A DNA stretch of 64,000 nucleotides, taken from Silicimonas sp. Lineage in GTDB: Bacteria > Pseudomonadota > Alphaproteobacteria > Rhodobacterales > Rhodobacteraceae. Below, in pieces: positions 43,257 to 53,193 of this stretch. The DNA is taken from positions 58,401 through 122,400 of the forward strand of contig JAJDVJ010000081.1 of the NCBI GenBank assembly GCA_022826205.1. The letters run 5' to 3'. Below the pieces are notes generated by a model that worked only from the letters and a program-made list of their open reading frames with translations, made no database searches and was not told where the DNA came from. Both the position numbers and the translations under genes were made by a program. How positions within the stretch are numbered: position 1 is the stretch's first letter; each line of letters opens with the position of its first letter.

Positions 43257-44180
43257 ATGCGGCATACTCTTCCCATCGCGCCGCAGTTCTACGTGACTGC
43301 GCCCCAGACCTGCCCGTACCTCAAGGACAGGATGGAGCGAAAGCTGTTCACGTCTCTTCAGGGCAACTATGCGGAACAGTTGAACAATTCGCTTTCGAAG
43401 CAGGGATTCCGCCGATCCCAGAACGTGCTCTACCGTCCTTCCTGCGCCGAGTGCTCCGCATGCTTCTCCGCCCGCATCCGCGTGAGGGACTTCGCTCCGT
43501 CTCGAAGCCAGAACCGAACGCTCCGGAGAAACTCGTCGCTCGTCCGTGAAGCAATGTCGCCTTGGGCGACAGAGGAGCAATACGCCCTGTTTCGTGCCTA
43601 TCTTGACAGCCGGCACGCAGACGGCGGCATGGCCGACATGGACATATTCGAGTTCGCTGCAATGATCGAGGAAACGCCGGTTCGCTCGCGGGTGGTGGAG
43701 TACACGTCGAGAAAGGGGGACGACATCACGCTACACGCCGTATGCCTTACCGACGTGCTCGATGACGGCCTGAGCATGGTCTACAGCTTCTATGATCCGG
43801 AAATGGCGGGCCGCAGTCTCGGAACCTACGTGATCCTGGACCACATCCGGATCGCACGGGATGCCGGAATCCCCTATGTCTATCTCGGCTACTGGGTGCC
43901 TGGTTCGGCGAAGATGACATACAAGGCAAACTTTGCGGCCGTCGAAATATACTCCGACGGAGAATGGAATGATCTTGGCGACCCGAAGCAGTACTCGCCG
44001 GACCTTGATCGTACGGCTCCAGAACCGGTTGCGGAACAGGTGGCGCGCATCAGCCTTCCAGACACCCGGCCGGTTAGTCCTGAAGCGCCGCGCGGAACAA
44101 AGCCCGCGGCACAGCAGCCAGTTAGCCGGAAGGCCGTACGACCGCGGAACGGTCGTGACGGCCAAGCCAGCAGTTGGTAA
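43257..44180 (+). CDS. bpt: Aspartate/glutamate leucyl(arginyl)-transferase of the N-end rule
   Basis: 307 aa bacterial Ate1/Bpt-type aminoacyl-tRNA-protein transferase. It adds Leu (or Arg) to N-terminal acidic residues, marking proteins for ClpS/ClpAP. Family blocks: [14 protein letters not shown] (about 19-32), [12 protein letters not shown]...C-x2-C-x2-CFSARIRV (about 50-75) and [20 protein letters not shown] (about 204-223). The C-terminal 60 residues are extra, Pro/Arg-rich and probably disordered. It begins 67 nt after the RDD gene and precedes the ilvB leader. Confidence 0.92.
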   Translation: MRHTLPIAPQFYVTAPQTCPYLKDRMERKLFTSLQGNYAEQLNNSLSKQGFRRSQNVLYRPSCAECSACFSARIRVRDFAPSRSQNRTLRRNSSLVREAMSPWATEEQYALFRAYLDSRHADGGMADMDIFEFAAMIEETPVRSRVVEYTSRKGDDITLHAVCLTDVLDDGLSMVYSFYDPEMAGRSLGTYVILDHIRIARDAGIPYVYLGYWVPGSAKMTYKANFAAVEIYSDGEWNDLGDPKQYSPDLDRTAPEPVAEQVARISLPDTRPVSPEAPRGTKPAAQQPVSRKAVRPRNGRDGQASSW

Positions 44181-44303
44181 GGCGGCACGACAGATCATAA
44201 AGGATGTTTCGCAAACAGCGGGCGAAACGCAAGAAATGCAAATTTACCAGTTGACGCCAATTTCGACGCTGCTAGTGTCTCGGCCTTGAATTGGAGTCCG
44301 ACG

Positions 44304-44354
44304 ATGGGAACGATGGCCGCAGTACTTGTATGGACATGGCGCATGGACCGGTAA
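44304..44354 (+). CDS. ilvBN leader peptide (attenuator)
   Basis: A 16-codon reading frame, MGTMAAVLVWTWRMDR then TAA, preceded by GGAG 9 nt upstream. It carries consecutive Val-Leu-Val codons (44322-44330), the sensing residues expected for a branched-chain amino acid attenuator. The antiterminator 5' arm lies just behind these codons and the terminator follows 26 nt after the stop. Too short for usual gene calling, but the arrangement is hard to explain otherwise. Confidence 0.8.
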   Translation: MGTMAAVLVWTWRMDR

Positions 44355-44383
44355 CGGAATCCCTGAACGGACACCCATGCGCC
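44338..44383 (+). promoter_or_regulatory. Antiterminator helix of the ilvBN attenuator
   Basis: GGCGCATGG (44338-44346) is exactly complementary to CCATGCGCC (44375-44383). The second arm shares bases 44381-44383 with the terminator's 5' arm, so the two structures exclude each other. A ribosome stalled at the Val/Leu codons leaves the first arm free, allowing the antiterminator; a ribosome that reaches the stop codon covers it and lets the terminator form. Confidence 0.8.
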
Positions 44384-44405
44384 CCCGAAACCCGGGGGCT
44401 TTTTT
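44381..44405 (+). terminator. Rho-independent attenuator terminator before ilvB
   Basis: Perfect 7-bp stem GCCCCCG / CGGGGGC (44381-44387 and 44393-44399), 5-nt loop, followed directly by six T residues (44400-44405). It stands between the leader peptide and the acetolactate synthase gene, whose ATG at 44433 follows 28 nt later. Confidence 0.85.
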
Positions 44406-44432
44406 ATGCGCGGAACACAGAGGACGGGCGCA

Positions 44433-46196
44433 ATGGAACAAGAGCAGATGACTGGCGCGAGCATGGTCGTTCAAGCGTTGCAGGACCAGGGGGTTGACGT
44501 CGTTTTCGGCTACCCAGGCGGGGCCGTGCTCCCAATCTATGACGAGGTCTTTCAGCAAAACCGGATCCGGCACGTCCTCGTGCGCCACGAACAGGGCGCG
44601 GTCCACGCAGCAGAAGGCTATGCCCGCTCCACCGGGCGTCCCGGTGTGGTCCTGGTCACGTCCGGCCCGGGCGCAACAAACGCCGTCACAGGCCTGACCG
44701 ACGCACTGATGGATTCCGTCCCGATCGTCCTGCTTTCCGGACAGGTTCCGACATTCATGATTGGCAACGACGCATTCCAGGAAGCGGATACGGTCGGAAT
44801 CACGCGACCTTGCACGAAACACAACTGGCTGGTCAAGGAAACGGACAGGCTCGCAAGCACGATTCACGAGGCCTTTCACGTCGCCATGAGCGGCAGGCCC
44901 GGTCCGGTGCTCGTCGACATCCCGAAGGACGTCCAGTTCGCCTCGGGCACATACATCGGACCGGATGCAGCCCAGACGGGCCACTATGCGCCTAAAGTCA
45001 AGGGAGACATAGAGGTCATCACCTCGTTGGCGGAAGCGATTGAATCCACAAAGCGCCCGATCTTCTATACCGGTGGCGGCGTCATCAACTCCGGCGACCG
45101 GGCGTGCGAACTTCTGCGGCGGCTGGTGGACAAGACGGGCTTTCCCGTGACGTCCACGCTCATGGGGCTGGGCGCCTATCCGGCCAACGGCAAGAACTGG
45201 CTTGGAATGCTGGGCATGCATGGGCTCTACGAGGCGAACCTCGCCATGCACGACTGCGACCTCATGATAAACGTCGGCGCACGTTTCGACGACCGGATCA
45301 CCGGTAGGGTTCAGGACTTTAGTCCAGACTCAGTGAAGGCCCATGTCGATATCGACCCTTCCTCGATCAACAAGGTCATCCATGTCGAACTGCCGATCAT
45401 CGGCGATGTAGCACACGTGCTGGAGGACCTGCTGAAGGTCTGGAAATCGCGAGGCGCGAAAACGGATGCCCCGGCGGTGAAGGAGTGGTGGGATCAGATC
45501 AACGAGTGGCGCAAGGTCGATTGCCTCAAGTTCGAGCAAACGGGCAGCACAATCCGGCCGCAACACGCAATTCAGCGATTGGAGGCCCTGACCAAGGATC
45601 ATCCAGATCGCTACATCTGCACGGAAGTTGGCCAGCACCAGATGTGGGCTGCCCAATACATGGGCATGAACGACCCCAAGCGATGGATGACCAGCGGTGG
45701 GCTCGGAACCATGGGCTACGGCTTTCCCTCCTCCATCGGCGTGCAGATGGCACATCCCGACGCATTGGTCATCAACGTTGCCGGAGAGGCGTCCTGGCTG
45801 ATGAACATGCAGGAAATGGGCACGGCGGTGCAGTATCGTCTTCCCGTGAAGCAGTTCATCCTGAACAATGAGCGCCTCGGCATGGTCCGCCAATGGCAGG
45901 AATTGCTGCACGGCGAGCGCTATTCGCATTCTTGGTCGGAGGCTCTGCCGGATTTCGTCAAGCTCGCTGACGCCTTCGGGGCCAAGGGCATATTGATCGA
46001 CAATGCGGCGGACCTGGACGATGGAATCAAGGAAATGCTGGCCTATGACGGACCTGTCGTCGTGGACTGCGTGGTTGAAAAGCACGAAAACTGCTTTCCG
46101 ATGATCCCTTCCGGCGAACCGCACAACAAGATGCTGCTCGGCGAGAATGCGGACACGGGCAACGCGATCAAGGAAGGCGGTGCCGTGCTGGTATAG
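44433..46196 (+). CDS. ilvB: Acetolactate synthase large subunit
   Basis: 587 aa catalytic subunit of acetohydroxyacid synthase, the first common step of valine/leucine/isoleucine synthesis, with thiamine diphosphate, FAD and Mg. Visible: DVVFGYPGGAVLPIYD, the catalytic Glu in VRHEQGAVHAAEGYAR (about 49-64), VTSGPGATNAVTG, and the cofactor site INVAGEASWLMNMQEMG (about 442-460). ATG 44433 was chosen (GAGGACGG upstream) over an ATG at 44406 that abuts the terminator T-run. It is controlled by the upstream attenuator and followed by ilvN. Confidence 0.96.
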   Translation: MEQEQMTGASMVVQALQDQGVDVVFGYPGGAVLPIYDEVFQQNRIRHVLVRHEQGAVHAAEGYARSTGRPGVVLVTSGPGATNAVTGLTDALMDSVPIVLLSGQVPTFMIGNDAFQEADTVGITRPCTKHNWLVKETDRLASTIHEAFHVAMSGRPGPVLVDIPKDVQFASGTYIGPDAAQTGHYAPKVKGDIEVITSLAEAIESTKRPIFYTGGGVINSGDRACELLRRLVDKTGFPVTSTLMGLGAYPANGKNWLGMLGMHGLYEANLAMHDCDLMINVGARFDDRITGRVQDFSPDSVKAHVDIDPSSINKVIHVELPIIGDVAHVLEDLLKVWKSRGAKTDAPAVKEWWDQINEWRKVDCLKFEQTGSTIRPQHAIQRLEALTKDHPDRYICTEVGQHQMWAAQYMGMNDPKRWMTSGGLGTMGYGFPSSIGVQMAHPDALVINVAGEASWLMNMQEMGTAVQYRLPVKQFILNNERLGMVRQWQELLHGERYSHSWSEALPDFVKLADAFGAKGILIDNAADLDDGIKEMLAYDGPVVVDCVVEKHENCFPMIPSGEPHNKMLLGENADTGNAIKEGGAVLV

Positions 46197-46279
46197 GGTA
46201 TGCAAATGCGGCCGCCGCAAGAATGGCATCCTATTCGCCTGCAATCACACCGGCACTCTATCAGGACGGAAAAAGCGAC

Positions 46280-46864
46280 ATGTCACCACTGAACATTAAG
46301 AAAGGCTCGTCGAGCCATTCGGCCTACGATCTCCGTGACTATCACGAGCAGGGAACGGAACGGCACACGCTTGCGCTGATCGTTGACAACGAGGCAGGCG
46401 TCCTCGCGCGCGTCATAGGGCTTTTTTCGGGACGCGGCTACAACATAGAAAGTCTGACAGTAGCGGAGATTGATCACACCGGACATCGCAGCCGGATCAC
46501 GGTCGTCACAACCGGCACGCCATCGGTCATTGAGCAGATCAAGGCGCAACTCGGGGGGGTGGTGCCAGTTCACGACGTGCATGACCTGACAACCGAGGGC
46601 GTGGCGGTCGAACGGGAACTTGCCCTCTTCCGCGTTGTCGGGAAGGGCGATGTCCGGGTCGAGGCCCTGCGACTCGCAGACATCTTCCGCGCACAGGTCG
46701 TGGATTCCACGCTCGACAGTTTCGTGTTCGAAGTGACAGGCACGTCCCACAAGATAGATGCATTCGCGGACCTCATGCGGCCTTTGGGCCTCGAGGAACT
46801 GGCACGCACCGGCGTGGTGGCCTTGGCAAGAGGTGAAATTGACGCGGAAAGCGGGCTTGTCTGA
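46280..46864 (+). CDS. ilvN: Acetolactate synthase small (regulatory) subunit
   Basis: 194 aa regulatory subunit. The ACT domain opens with HTLALIVDNEAGVLARVIGLFSGRGYNIESL (read in two halves, about 30-60), where valine binds for feedback inhibition, and the C-terminal part LFRVVGKGDVRVEALRLADIFRA is the second conserved domain. ATG 46280 is used; the in-frame start at 46223 would add 19 residues lacking conservation. It follows ilvB by 83 nt and should be in the same attenuated transcript. Length is a little above the usual 160-180. Confidence 0.94.
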   Translation: MSPLNIKKGSSSHSAYDLRDYHEQGTERHTLALIVDNEAGVLARVIGLFSGRGYNIESLTVAEIDHTGHRSRITVVTTGTPSVIEQIKAQLGGVVPVHDVHDLTTEGVAVERELALFRVVGKGDVRVEALRLADIFRAQVVDSTLDSFVFEVTGTSHKIDAFADLMRPLGLEELARTGVVALARGEIDAESGLV

Positions 46865-47321
46865 ACGCAACGGCAACGAGTTTCGGCATGCGAGAATTTC
46901 GCCTCTGGACCGACATTTGCGTTCTCAGGACTCTGCCAATTGGACTCGGCAACGTCCCTGGTCGACGGGACATCTTGCGAGACACATCGAGGCCGCTCCC
47001 TCAGCCCGACAACGTCGTTGCGAGCCCAGTACAAAAAGTTGGGGGGCCAATTGCCCCCCAGTTTCGCTTGTCAGGCTCACTTGTCGTACCGCCCGGTTTC
47101 TGCCTGCGGCCTGACCTGCGTTCAGGACGAGCGCACCCGTCCCGTGTTCCGTCGAATCACACGCCGCGATTCTCCGGGCGGGAGGAAGCCGACCCAAGCT
47201 GTCGGCCGAGCCCCGCTTCTCGTCGCCGGGGCGGGAGATTCCCCGGCATCAAGGTGGAACTGCGCGGCAGCGCCACCCTGTCCTCGAAACAGGGCCTGAT
47301 GCACAGCCCTGTCACGCGTCA
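46865..47321. other. Convergent intergenic region between ilvN and nrdJ
   Basis: About 460 bases between two converging genes. Contains the strong hairpin described at 47036-47064. No gene recognised in the remainder. Confidence 0.5.
47036..47064. terminator. Bidirectional-type terminator hairpin
   Basis: An 8-bp perfect stem TGGGGGGC / GCCCCCCA with a 5-nt loop (47048-47052), extendable through two wobble pairs and two A-T pairs to 12 bp. It is flanked by an A-run on the left and TTT on the right, which fits termination from either side between the convergent ilvBN and nrdJ units. Confidence 0.6.
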
Positions 47322-50300
47322 TCAACTGCACCCGCTCGTTGCGCCACAAGTGTTGCACTTCATGCATGTGCCGTTGCGCACCAAGGTGTAGTTGCCGCAT
47401 TCGCCACAAGGATCTCCCTCATATCCCTGCATCTTGGCCTTTGTTCGCGCGTCTATACCAACCGTTCCCTCGGCGACCGACGCGCCGACGGCCAGTGCCG
47501 CTCCGACTTCCGGCAAGATCGCATCTGTCGCTGCGGGAGCGTTTGTTGCGCCGCCCAGCGCTGTTGCGGCGCTGGCACCGCCTTCCACGAGCACCAGCTC
47601 CCTTGGCACGCGGCCACGGGTGTACCCCGCCGACGCGACCCGCTTCAGCACCTCAACATGGGTTGAACCCCTTGCAGCAGGAGCCTCAGCCATGTCGCGC
47701 CTGCCCTCTTCTTCGCCACGGCCCATGTCATCGAATGTCGGACCCTCTGGCTTCACGTGCGCGAGATCAATGCGATCCAGATAGCTGACCGCCAGTTCCC
47801 TGAAGATGTAGTCCAGTATCGAGGTCGCGTTCTTGATCGAGTCGTTGCCCTGCACCATCCCGGCCGGTTCGAAGCGCGTGAACGTGAAAGCATCCACGAA
47901 CTCCTCCAGTGGCACACCATACTGGAGGCCGACCGAGACGGCGATCGCGAAGTTGTTCATCATCGCCCGGAAGCCAGCGCCTTCCTTGTGCATGTCAATG
48001 AAAATCTCGCCTAGCGATCCGTCGCTGTATTCGCCGGTTCTCAGGTAGACCTTGTGCCCGCCGACAATGGCCTTCTGGGTGTATCCCCGCCGCCGTTCGG
48101 GCATTCGATTGCGTGCGCCGGCCAAGTCCTTGGCGATGACCTTTTCCACGACCTTCTCGGCCAGCACGACTGCCTTCTCATGCGGCGTGCCCGCCTCAAG
48201 CACGTCGGCTGCCTCGTCGTCATCTTCGACAAGTGCCGCTGACAAGGGCTGCGAGAGCTTTGAGCCGTCACGATAGAGCGCATTGGCCTTTATGCCGAGC
48301 TGGTGCGAAAGTTCGTAGGCCGCCTTGCAATCCTCCACGGTCGCGTCGTTCGGCATGTTGATCGTCTTGGAGATCGCGCCCGAAATGAAAGACTGAGCGG
48401 CAGCCATCATCGTGATGTGACTTTCGACCGGAAGGAAGCGCTTGCCCTTCCGTCCGCACGGATTCGCGCAGTCGAATACATTGTAGTGCTCCTGCGAGAG
48501 GTGAGGAGCGCCTTCCAGTGTCATGGAACCGCAGACGTGATCGTTTGCGGCCTCAATGTCCGCCCTTCTGAAGCCGAGGCTGCGGAGAAGGTCGAATTCC
48601 GGATCGTTCAGTTTCTCAGAAGGAATCCCGAGGGTCGCAGAGCAGAATTCCTCGCCGAGCGTCCACTGGTTGAACACGAAGCGAATGTCGAACGCGGACG
48701 GCAGGGACTCCTCGATCCTGTCGATTTCGGCCTTGCCGAACCCATGCCCAACGAGCGCTGCATGATTGATCCCTGGAGCGTCCGCGAGCGTTCCGTGGCC
48801 GACGGCGAAGGAAACGATGTCCTGGATCTGGGAGGAAGAGTATCCAAGTGTCGCCAACGCCGCCGGCACCGAGCGGTTTATGATCTTGAAGTAACCGCCC
48901 CCGGCGAGCTTCTTGAACTTCACCAAGGCGAAGTCCGGCTCGATCCCTGTCGTATCGCAATCCATCACGAGGCCGATGGTACCGGTCGGCGCGATGACCG
49001 TGGCCTGGGCATTTCGGTATCCGTGCTTGATGCCCAGGTCGAGTGCGTCGTCCCACATCCTTGCGGCCAGTTCGACCAGCCTGCCGTCCGGGCAGTTGTC
49101 GTGGTCGAGCGGCACGGGAGGCACGTTCATCTCCTCGTATCCTGACGTCTCTCCGTGTGCCGCGCGTCTGTGGTTGCGAATGACACGAAGCATGTGTGCG
49201 GAGTTCTTCTCGTAACCCTGGAACGGGCCCAGTTCCCGCGCGATCTCGGCCGACGTCGTGTAGGACGCTCCAGTCATGATCGCCGTGAGGGCGCCCGCCA
49301 GTGCCCGGCCCTCGTCCGAATCGTATCCCAGTCCCATGGTCATGAGCAGGCCGCCGATATTCGCGTAGCCGAGACCGAGAGTCCTGAATTCGCAAGACAG
49401 TTGCGCAATTTCCTTCGACGGAAATTGCGCCATCATGACACTGATCTCCAAGGTCAAAGTCCAGAGACGCGTTGCATGGACATAGTCGTCGGCCTGGAAC
49501 TCCCCTTCGTCATAGAATGTAAGGAGGTTCATGGACGCCAGATTGCAGGCGGTATCGTCGAGGAACATGTACTCCGAACAGGGGTTCGACGCTCGGATCG
49601 GACCGGCCTCGGGGCATGTATGCCAGGCATTGATCGTGTCATGGTACTGGATGCCGGGGTCCGCGCAGGCCCAGGCGGCATGGCCGATCTGCTCCCAAAG
49701 ATCACGCGCCTTGACTGTCCTTGCCACCTTGCCGTCGGTGCGGCGGAACAGGTCCCAGTCGACATCATCCTTCACCGCTTGCAGGAACGCGTCCGTGACC
49801 CGGATCGAGTTGTTGGAGTTTTGGCCTGAAACGCTCGAATAGGCTTCTGAATCCCAGTCCGTGTCGTACGTCGGAAATTCGATCGATTCGTAACCCTGTC
49901 TCGCGTAGTCAAGAACGCGCTTGATATATGTCTCGGGAATGGCGGACCTTTTCGCGGATCGGATCGCGGCCTTGAGGCACTCGTTCCGCGCAGGATCGAC
50001 AGCATCGGCTTCCGTACCATCCCACGCCTTGATCGCCGCGAATATGCCATTGAGCTCGCGTTCGTGGACTTTCGAGCCGGCCACGATGGAGGCAACCTTC
50101 TGTTCCTCGATGACCTTCCAGTTGATGAAGTCCTCGATATCGGGGTGATCGGCATCAACTATAACCATCTTGGCGGCACGTCGGGTTGTGCCACCCGACT
50201 TGATGGCACCGGCCGCACGGTCGCCGATCTTCAGGAATCCCATCAAGCCCGATGACTTGCCGCCGCCGGACAGATGCTCGCCAGCGCCCCGGAGCAGGCT

Positions 50301-51005
50301 GAAATTTGTCCCGGTGCCGGATCCGTACTTGAAGAGCCGTGACTCCCGGACCCACAGATCCATGATGCCGCCGCTGTTCACGAGGTCGTCGGCGCAGGAC
50401 TGGATGAAGCACGCATGGGGCTGCGGATGCTCGTAGGCGCTTCCGGACTTGGTCAGCTTGCCGGTCTTGTAGTCCACGTAGTGGTGACCCTGGCTCGGCC
50501 CGTCGATGCCGTATGCCCAGTGGAGACCCGTGTTGAACCATTGCGGAGAGTTCGGGGCTCCGCGTTGCGTCGCGAGCATGTAGCGCATTTCGTCGAAATA
50601 AGCCCGTACGTCCTCTTTCGAAGAGAAATAGCCGCCCTTCCAGCCCCAATATGCCCATGCTCCCGCCAGACGGTCGAAGACCTGCGTTGCGCGGGTTTCG
50701 CCGCCGTAGCGCTCTTCTTCAGGGAGTTCCGCGAGCGCAACCTCGTCCGCTACGGAACGCCAGAGAAATTCAGGGACACCCTTCTCCTTCACCTTCTTCA
50801 GGCGCGCCGGAACTCCGGCCTTCCTGAAATACTTCTGCGCGATGACGTCTGACGCCACCTGGCTCCAGCTCTCGGGCACTTCAACTTCGTCGAGCCGGAA
50901 CACGACCGTGCCGTCCGGATTCTTGATTTCGGATGATGTCGCCGTGAACTTGATGGACGCGTATGCGTCCCGCCCTGCCTCCGTAAAGCTACGCTTGATT
51001 TTCAT
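47322..51005 (-). CDS. nrdJ: Adenosylcobalamin-dependent ribonucleoside-diphosphate reductase (class II)
   Basis: 1227 aa, makes deoxyribonucleotides using coenzyme B12, independent of oxygen. Motifs: [13 protein letters not shown] with a redox Cys (about 197-209), [11 protein letters not shown], and the active-site loop [18 protein letters not shown] with Asn, thiyl-radical Cys and Glu in NPCSE. The C-terminus ends in a Cys-rich tail [10 protein letters not shown]...[13 protein letters not shown], a zinc-ribbon/redox tail typical of long alphaproteobacterial NrdJ. ATG 51005 is selected as giving [15 protein letters not shown], the usual start. The tandem NrdR boxes 190 nt upstream imply repression by NrdR. 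Confidence 0.96.
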   Translation of the reverse strand: MKIKRSFTEAGRDAYASIKFTATSSEIKNPDGTVVFRLDEVEVPESWSQVASDVIAQKYFRKAGVPARLKKVKEKGVPEFLWRSVADEVALAELPEEERYGGETRATQVFDRLAGAWAYWGWKGGYFSSKEDVRAYFDEMRYMLATQRGAPNSPQWFNTGLHWAYGIDGPSQGHHYVDYKTGKLTKSGSAYEHPQPHACFIQSCADDLVNSGGIMDLWVRESRLFKYGSGTGTNFSLLRGAGEHLSGGGKSSGLMGFLKIGDRAAGAIKSGGTTRRAAKMVIVDADHPDIEDFINWKVIEEQKVASIVAGSKVHERELNGIFAAIKAWDGTEADAVDPARNECLKAAIRSAKRSAIPETYIKRVLDYARQGYESIEFPTYDTDWDSEAYSSVSGQNSNNSIRVTDAFLQAVKDDVDWDLFRRTDGKVARTVKARDLWEQIGHAAWACADPGIQYHDTINAWHTCPEAGPIRASNPCSEYMFLDDTACNLASMNLLTFYDEGEFQADDYVHATRLWTLTLEISVMMAQFPSKEIAQLSCEFRTLGLGYANIGGLLMTMGLGYDSDEGRALAGALTAIMTGASYTTSAEIARELGPFQGYEKNSAHMLRVIRNHRRAAHGETSGYEEMNVPPVPLDHDNCPDGRLVELAARMWDDALDLGIKHGYRNAQATVIAPTGTIGLVMDCDTTGIEPDFALVKFKKLAGGGYFKIINRSVPAALATLGYSSSQIQDIVSFAVGHGTLADAPGINHAALVGHGFGKAEIDRIEESLPSAFDIRFVFNQWTLGEEFCSATLGIPSEKLNDPEFDLLRSLGFRRADIEAANDHVCGSMTLEGAPHLSQEHYNVFDCANPCGRKGKRFLPVESHITMMAAAQSFISGAISKTINMPNDATVEDCKAAYELSHQLGIKANALYRDGSKLSQPLSAALVEDDDEAADVLEAGTPHEKAVVLAEKVVEKVIAKDLAGARNRMPERRRGYTQKAIVGGHKVYLRTGEYSDGSLGEIFIDMHKEGAGFRAMMNNFAIAVSVGLQYGVPLEEFVDAFTFTRFEPAGMVQGNDSIKNATSILDYIFRELAVSYLDRIDLAHVKPEGPTFDDMGRGEEEGRRDMAEAPAARGSTHVEVLKRVASAGYTRGRVPRELVLVEGGASAATALGGATNAPAATDAILPEVGAALAVGASVAEGTVGIDARTKAKMQGYEGDPCGECGNYTLVRNGTCMKCNTCGATSGCS

Positions 51006-51196
51006 TTTGCTTGGACTCCGTTCTTTTCTTGTCTGAGCCAATTCCGTTTCGCTGTTCGCCTGCCTCAGTCAGTGCGACATTCAGTGCGGCCAGGAGATGA
51101 GACAAAGACACATTTCTCGTGCACATCGCTGCTTGCGTGCACGATCCCCTCTTTCCTGGTGGACCGAAGATGCTCGAATGCTGTCCCTGTCGATTT

Positions 51197-51243
51197 CCAC
51201 AACATGTTGTGGCCTCCCAACCGGCCCGCACAACTTGCAGCTT
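51197..51243 (-). promoter_or_regulatory. Tandem NrdR boxes upstream of nrdJ
   Basis: Box 1 is a perfect 16-bp palindrome CCACAACATGTTGTGG (51197-51212). Box 2 (51228-51243) begins GCACAACTTG and matches the left half of box 1; the two CACAAC starts are 31 nt apart, the three-turn spacing known for paired NrdR sites. Location about 190 nt before the nrdJ ATG fits a promoter-proximal repressor site. Confidence 0.72.
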
Positions 51244-51770
51244 TTGGGATGGGTTCGTCAACAGGGAATTCACACAAAATTCTGACGACCCCCGGCAAGG
51301 CTTCAGTACGCGGTTTCTTGGGCCCGCACGAAGCGCCCCGGATTCAGGAATCCGTCAATCGAGATCAGACGCTTACGCTGCCAAGCTAACGGCTCACGCG
51401 AGGCACCCGAAATGTGCGGCTGTCGGCTTGGTCGGTCAGACTATTTCATCATGGGCGGCAGGATGGGCGCAATTTCGCCCTGTTCTTCGGCAACCAAAGC
51501 AGAATCACCTCGCGTCTCGAGCGAGACATTCGACCCCCTGCGGATACACGCGACAAGGACACCCCTGCTCCGCGACGAACGACAGCTGAATTCGTTTTTT
51601 TCCAGGATCCTGGTGTCTGCGGCTCCGGATCTGCCGTTCGCTGAGTCCGGCAAGAGTCGTGATGTCGCCATGTCCCAAGCACGTTGCCGCACGAGAATCC
51701 ACCCTAGCACGCACGAAAGCGTTGAACCGGCCGCGAATCGGTCCACACGTGCCGAATTTTCTGCTGATGC
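51244..51770. other. Intergenic region between nrdJ and tRNA-Pro
   Basis: About 530 bases with no recognised gene. I looked for a cobalamin riboswitch for nrdJ and found none. The nrdJ promoter may lie near the NrdR boxes; the tRNA promoter is on its other side. Confidence 0.4.
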
Positions 51771-51847
51771 TGGTCGGGGCGGAGAGATTCGAACTCCCGA
51801 CCCCCTGTTCCCAAAACAGGTGCGCTACCAGACTGCGCTACGCCCCG
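51771..51847 (-). tRNA. tRNA-Pro (anticodon TGG)
   Basis: 77 nt on the minus strand. The acceptor stem CGGGGCG pairs with CGCCCCG, followed by discriminator A and an encoded CCA. The anticodon stem CCTGT/ACAGG holds the loop TTTGGGA, anticodon TGG. The T arm GGGAGTTCGAATCTCTC-like sequence (GTTCGAATC) and the D arm AGCGCAGTCTGGTAGCGC are standard. C1-G72 is the bacterial tRNA-Pro signature. Confidence 0.97.
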
Positions 51848-52082
51848 ACTCCATCGCCTCCTTACCGCAAAGAAATTCCCCTTGGCAAATTTCTTGTGCT
51901 TGAGATTGCAGACATCCTTGCGTGCAGGGGTCAGCAGGCCGTCCGCAATCCACGGCATCCGCAATTGCAGACGCGAGACGAACAACTGGAGGAACGCGAC
52001 GTCGTGCCTGAAGACATGGTCGCTGGATCCACGCATTCACGAGCAAAGGCGCCACAGTCCTTCCGAACCATCCGCCCGCAGG

Positions 52083-52544
52083 CTATTTGCAGGGCCAGGC
52101 CGGGTTCGGTCCGATGACCGGATGCCGAAGCTCACTACCTTCATTGATGCCAAGCCTGCGAGACAGACCGCCATTGATTTCAAGCACGAACTTGACGCCA
52201 TCGCCGCCATCTATGTGTGTTTCGTCAAATGGGATCGCGTTCTCGTGGATACTTGTCACCTTCCCAGAAGGTGTCATGAAGATCATGTCGAGCGGGATCC
52301 TGGTGTTCTTCATCCAGAACACTGCACGCTGCGGCGTTTCGTATGCGAAGAGCATTCCACTTCCCGATGGCAAGACGTCACGGTGCATCAGGCCGAGCGA
52401 CCGTTCGTCCGGGTCATCCGCAAGCTCGACGGTGAACCGCGCACGACCCCAGTCGCCACGCAAATCGACGCGGTCAACCATGCAGTTCGCGGACGCAGTT
52501 CCGGCAAGCGCTAGCAGCGCCACGATTCCGAGTCCTGCACGCAT
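52083..52544 (-). CDS. DUF192 family exported protein
   Basis: 153 aa with a signal peptide (MRAGLGIVALLALAGTASA, cut before NCMVD). The DUF192 core is visible: FTVELADDPDERSLGLMHRD (about 38-57), MLFAYETPQRAVFWMKNT (about 64-81), PLDMIFMTPSGKV (about 84-96) and FVLEINGGLS (about 118-127). Function unknown; small beta-barrel, exported. Its start lies 2 nt after the stop codon of the cold-shock gene, so they probably form an operon, as is common in Rhodobacteraceae. Confidence 0.9.
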   Translation of the reverse strand: MRAGLGIVALLALAGTASANCMVDRVDLRGDWGRARFTVELADDPDERSLGLMHRDVLPSGSGMLFAYETPQRAVFWMKNTRIPLDMIFMTPSGKVTSIHENAIPFDETHIDGGDGVKFVLEINGGLSRRLGINEGSELRHPVIGPNPAWPCK

Positions 52545-52546
52545 TG

Positions 52547-53080
52547 CTATTCGGATCTAAGACCCGCTTCCCATGATGTGATCTGAGTGGCCATGCGACC
52601 TCGCTTGCCCTCTACGACCCTGATTGACACCGCCTCTCCAGGCTGAAGGTCGGCAAGTTCTGATCGCCTCAGGATTTCAATATGCAGAAAGACATCCTCG
52701 TTGCAGCCATAGACATTTGCAAATCCAAACCCCTTTGCCTTGTCAAACCATTTCACGCGGGCCGGTTCCAGCGGCAAAGACAGGTCAACAGGTTCGTTGA
52801 ACTCACCGCCATCAGGGACGGCATCATCCGCCGCGGACGTGGCAGGCGGATCTATCCGAAGCACTTCGATTGCCTGAATTCCTCGTGCCGTTTCCTGAAT
52901 CACGACTTCAATCCCCGCCGAGTCCGCAACGGAGGACTGTCCGTAGTTACGAAGCACGTTTGCATGAAGCAGGATGTCAGGCCCGCCCCCGTCGGAAACG
53001 ACGAAGCCGAATCCTTTCGACGGATCAAACCACTTTACCGTTCCAGTGACGCGCGCGCCGCCTTTGCTGAGGTCGGTCAT
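52547..53080 (-). CDS. Cold-shock protein with two CSD domains
   Basis: 177 aa RNA/single-strand DNA-binding protein. Two cold-shock domains: residues about 10-75 with GTVKWFDPSKGFGFVVSDGG (RNP1) and DILLHANVLR (RNP2), and about 108-170 with ARVKWFDKAKGFGFANVYG and DVFLHIEILRR. A charged linker separates them. Two-domain cold-shock proteins of this size are typical of Rhodobacterales/Rhizobiales. It is first of a two-gene operon with DUF192. Likely an RNA chaperone. Confidence 0.94.
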   Translation of the reverse strand: MTDLSKGGARVTGTVKWFDPSKGFGFVVSDGGGPDILLHANVLRNYGQSSVADSAGIEVVIQETARGIQAIEVLRIDPPATSAADDAVPDGGEFNEPVDLSLPLEPARVKWFDKAKGFGFANVYGCNEDVFLHIEILRRSELADLQPGEAVSIRVVEGKRGRMATQITSWEAGLRSE

Positions 53081-53193
53081 CTAAGCATCATCCCTTGGGC
53101 TGTTGCCCAACATGCGCCTACATTGAGCCATTGGCGCGATCACGCGCAACTAAAAAATCCGACCATTTCTGCAACAATTTCGGCATAAACGCG

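Noticed and set aside
44406..44432. ATG 44406 as the ilvB start
   Set aside because: It directly abuts the terminator T-run with no ribosome site; ATG 44433 has GAGGACGG upstream and gives the usual length.
51006..51420. Cobalamin riboswitch upstream of the B12-dependent nrdJ
   Set aside because: No B12-box-like element or fitting set of stems was seen; the NrdR boxes explain regulation better.
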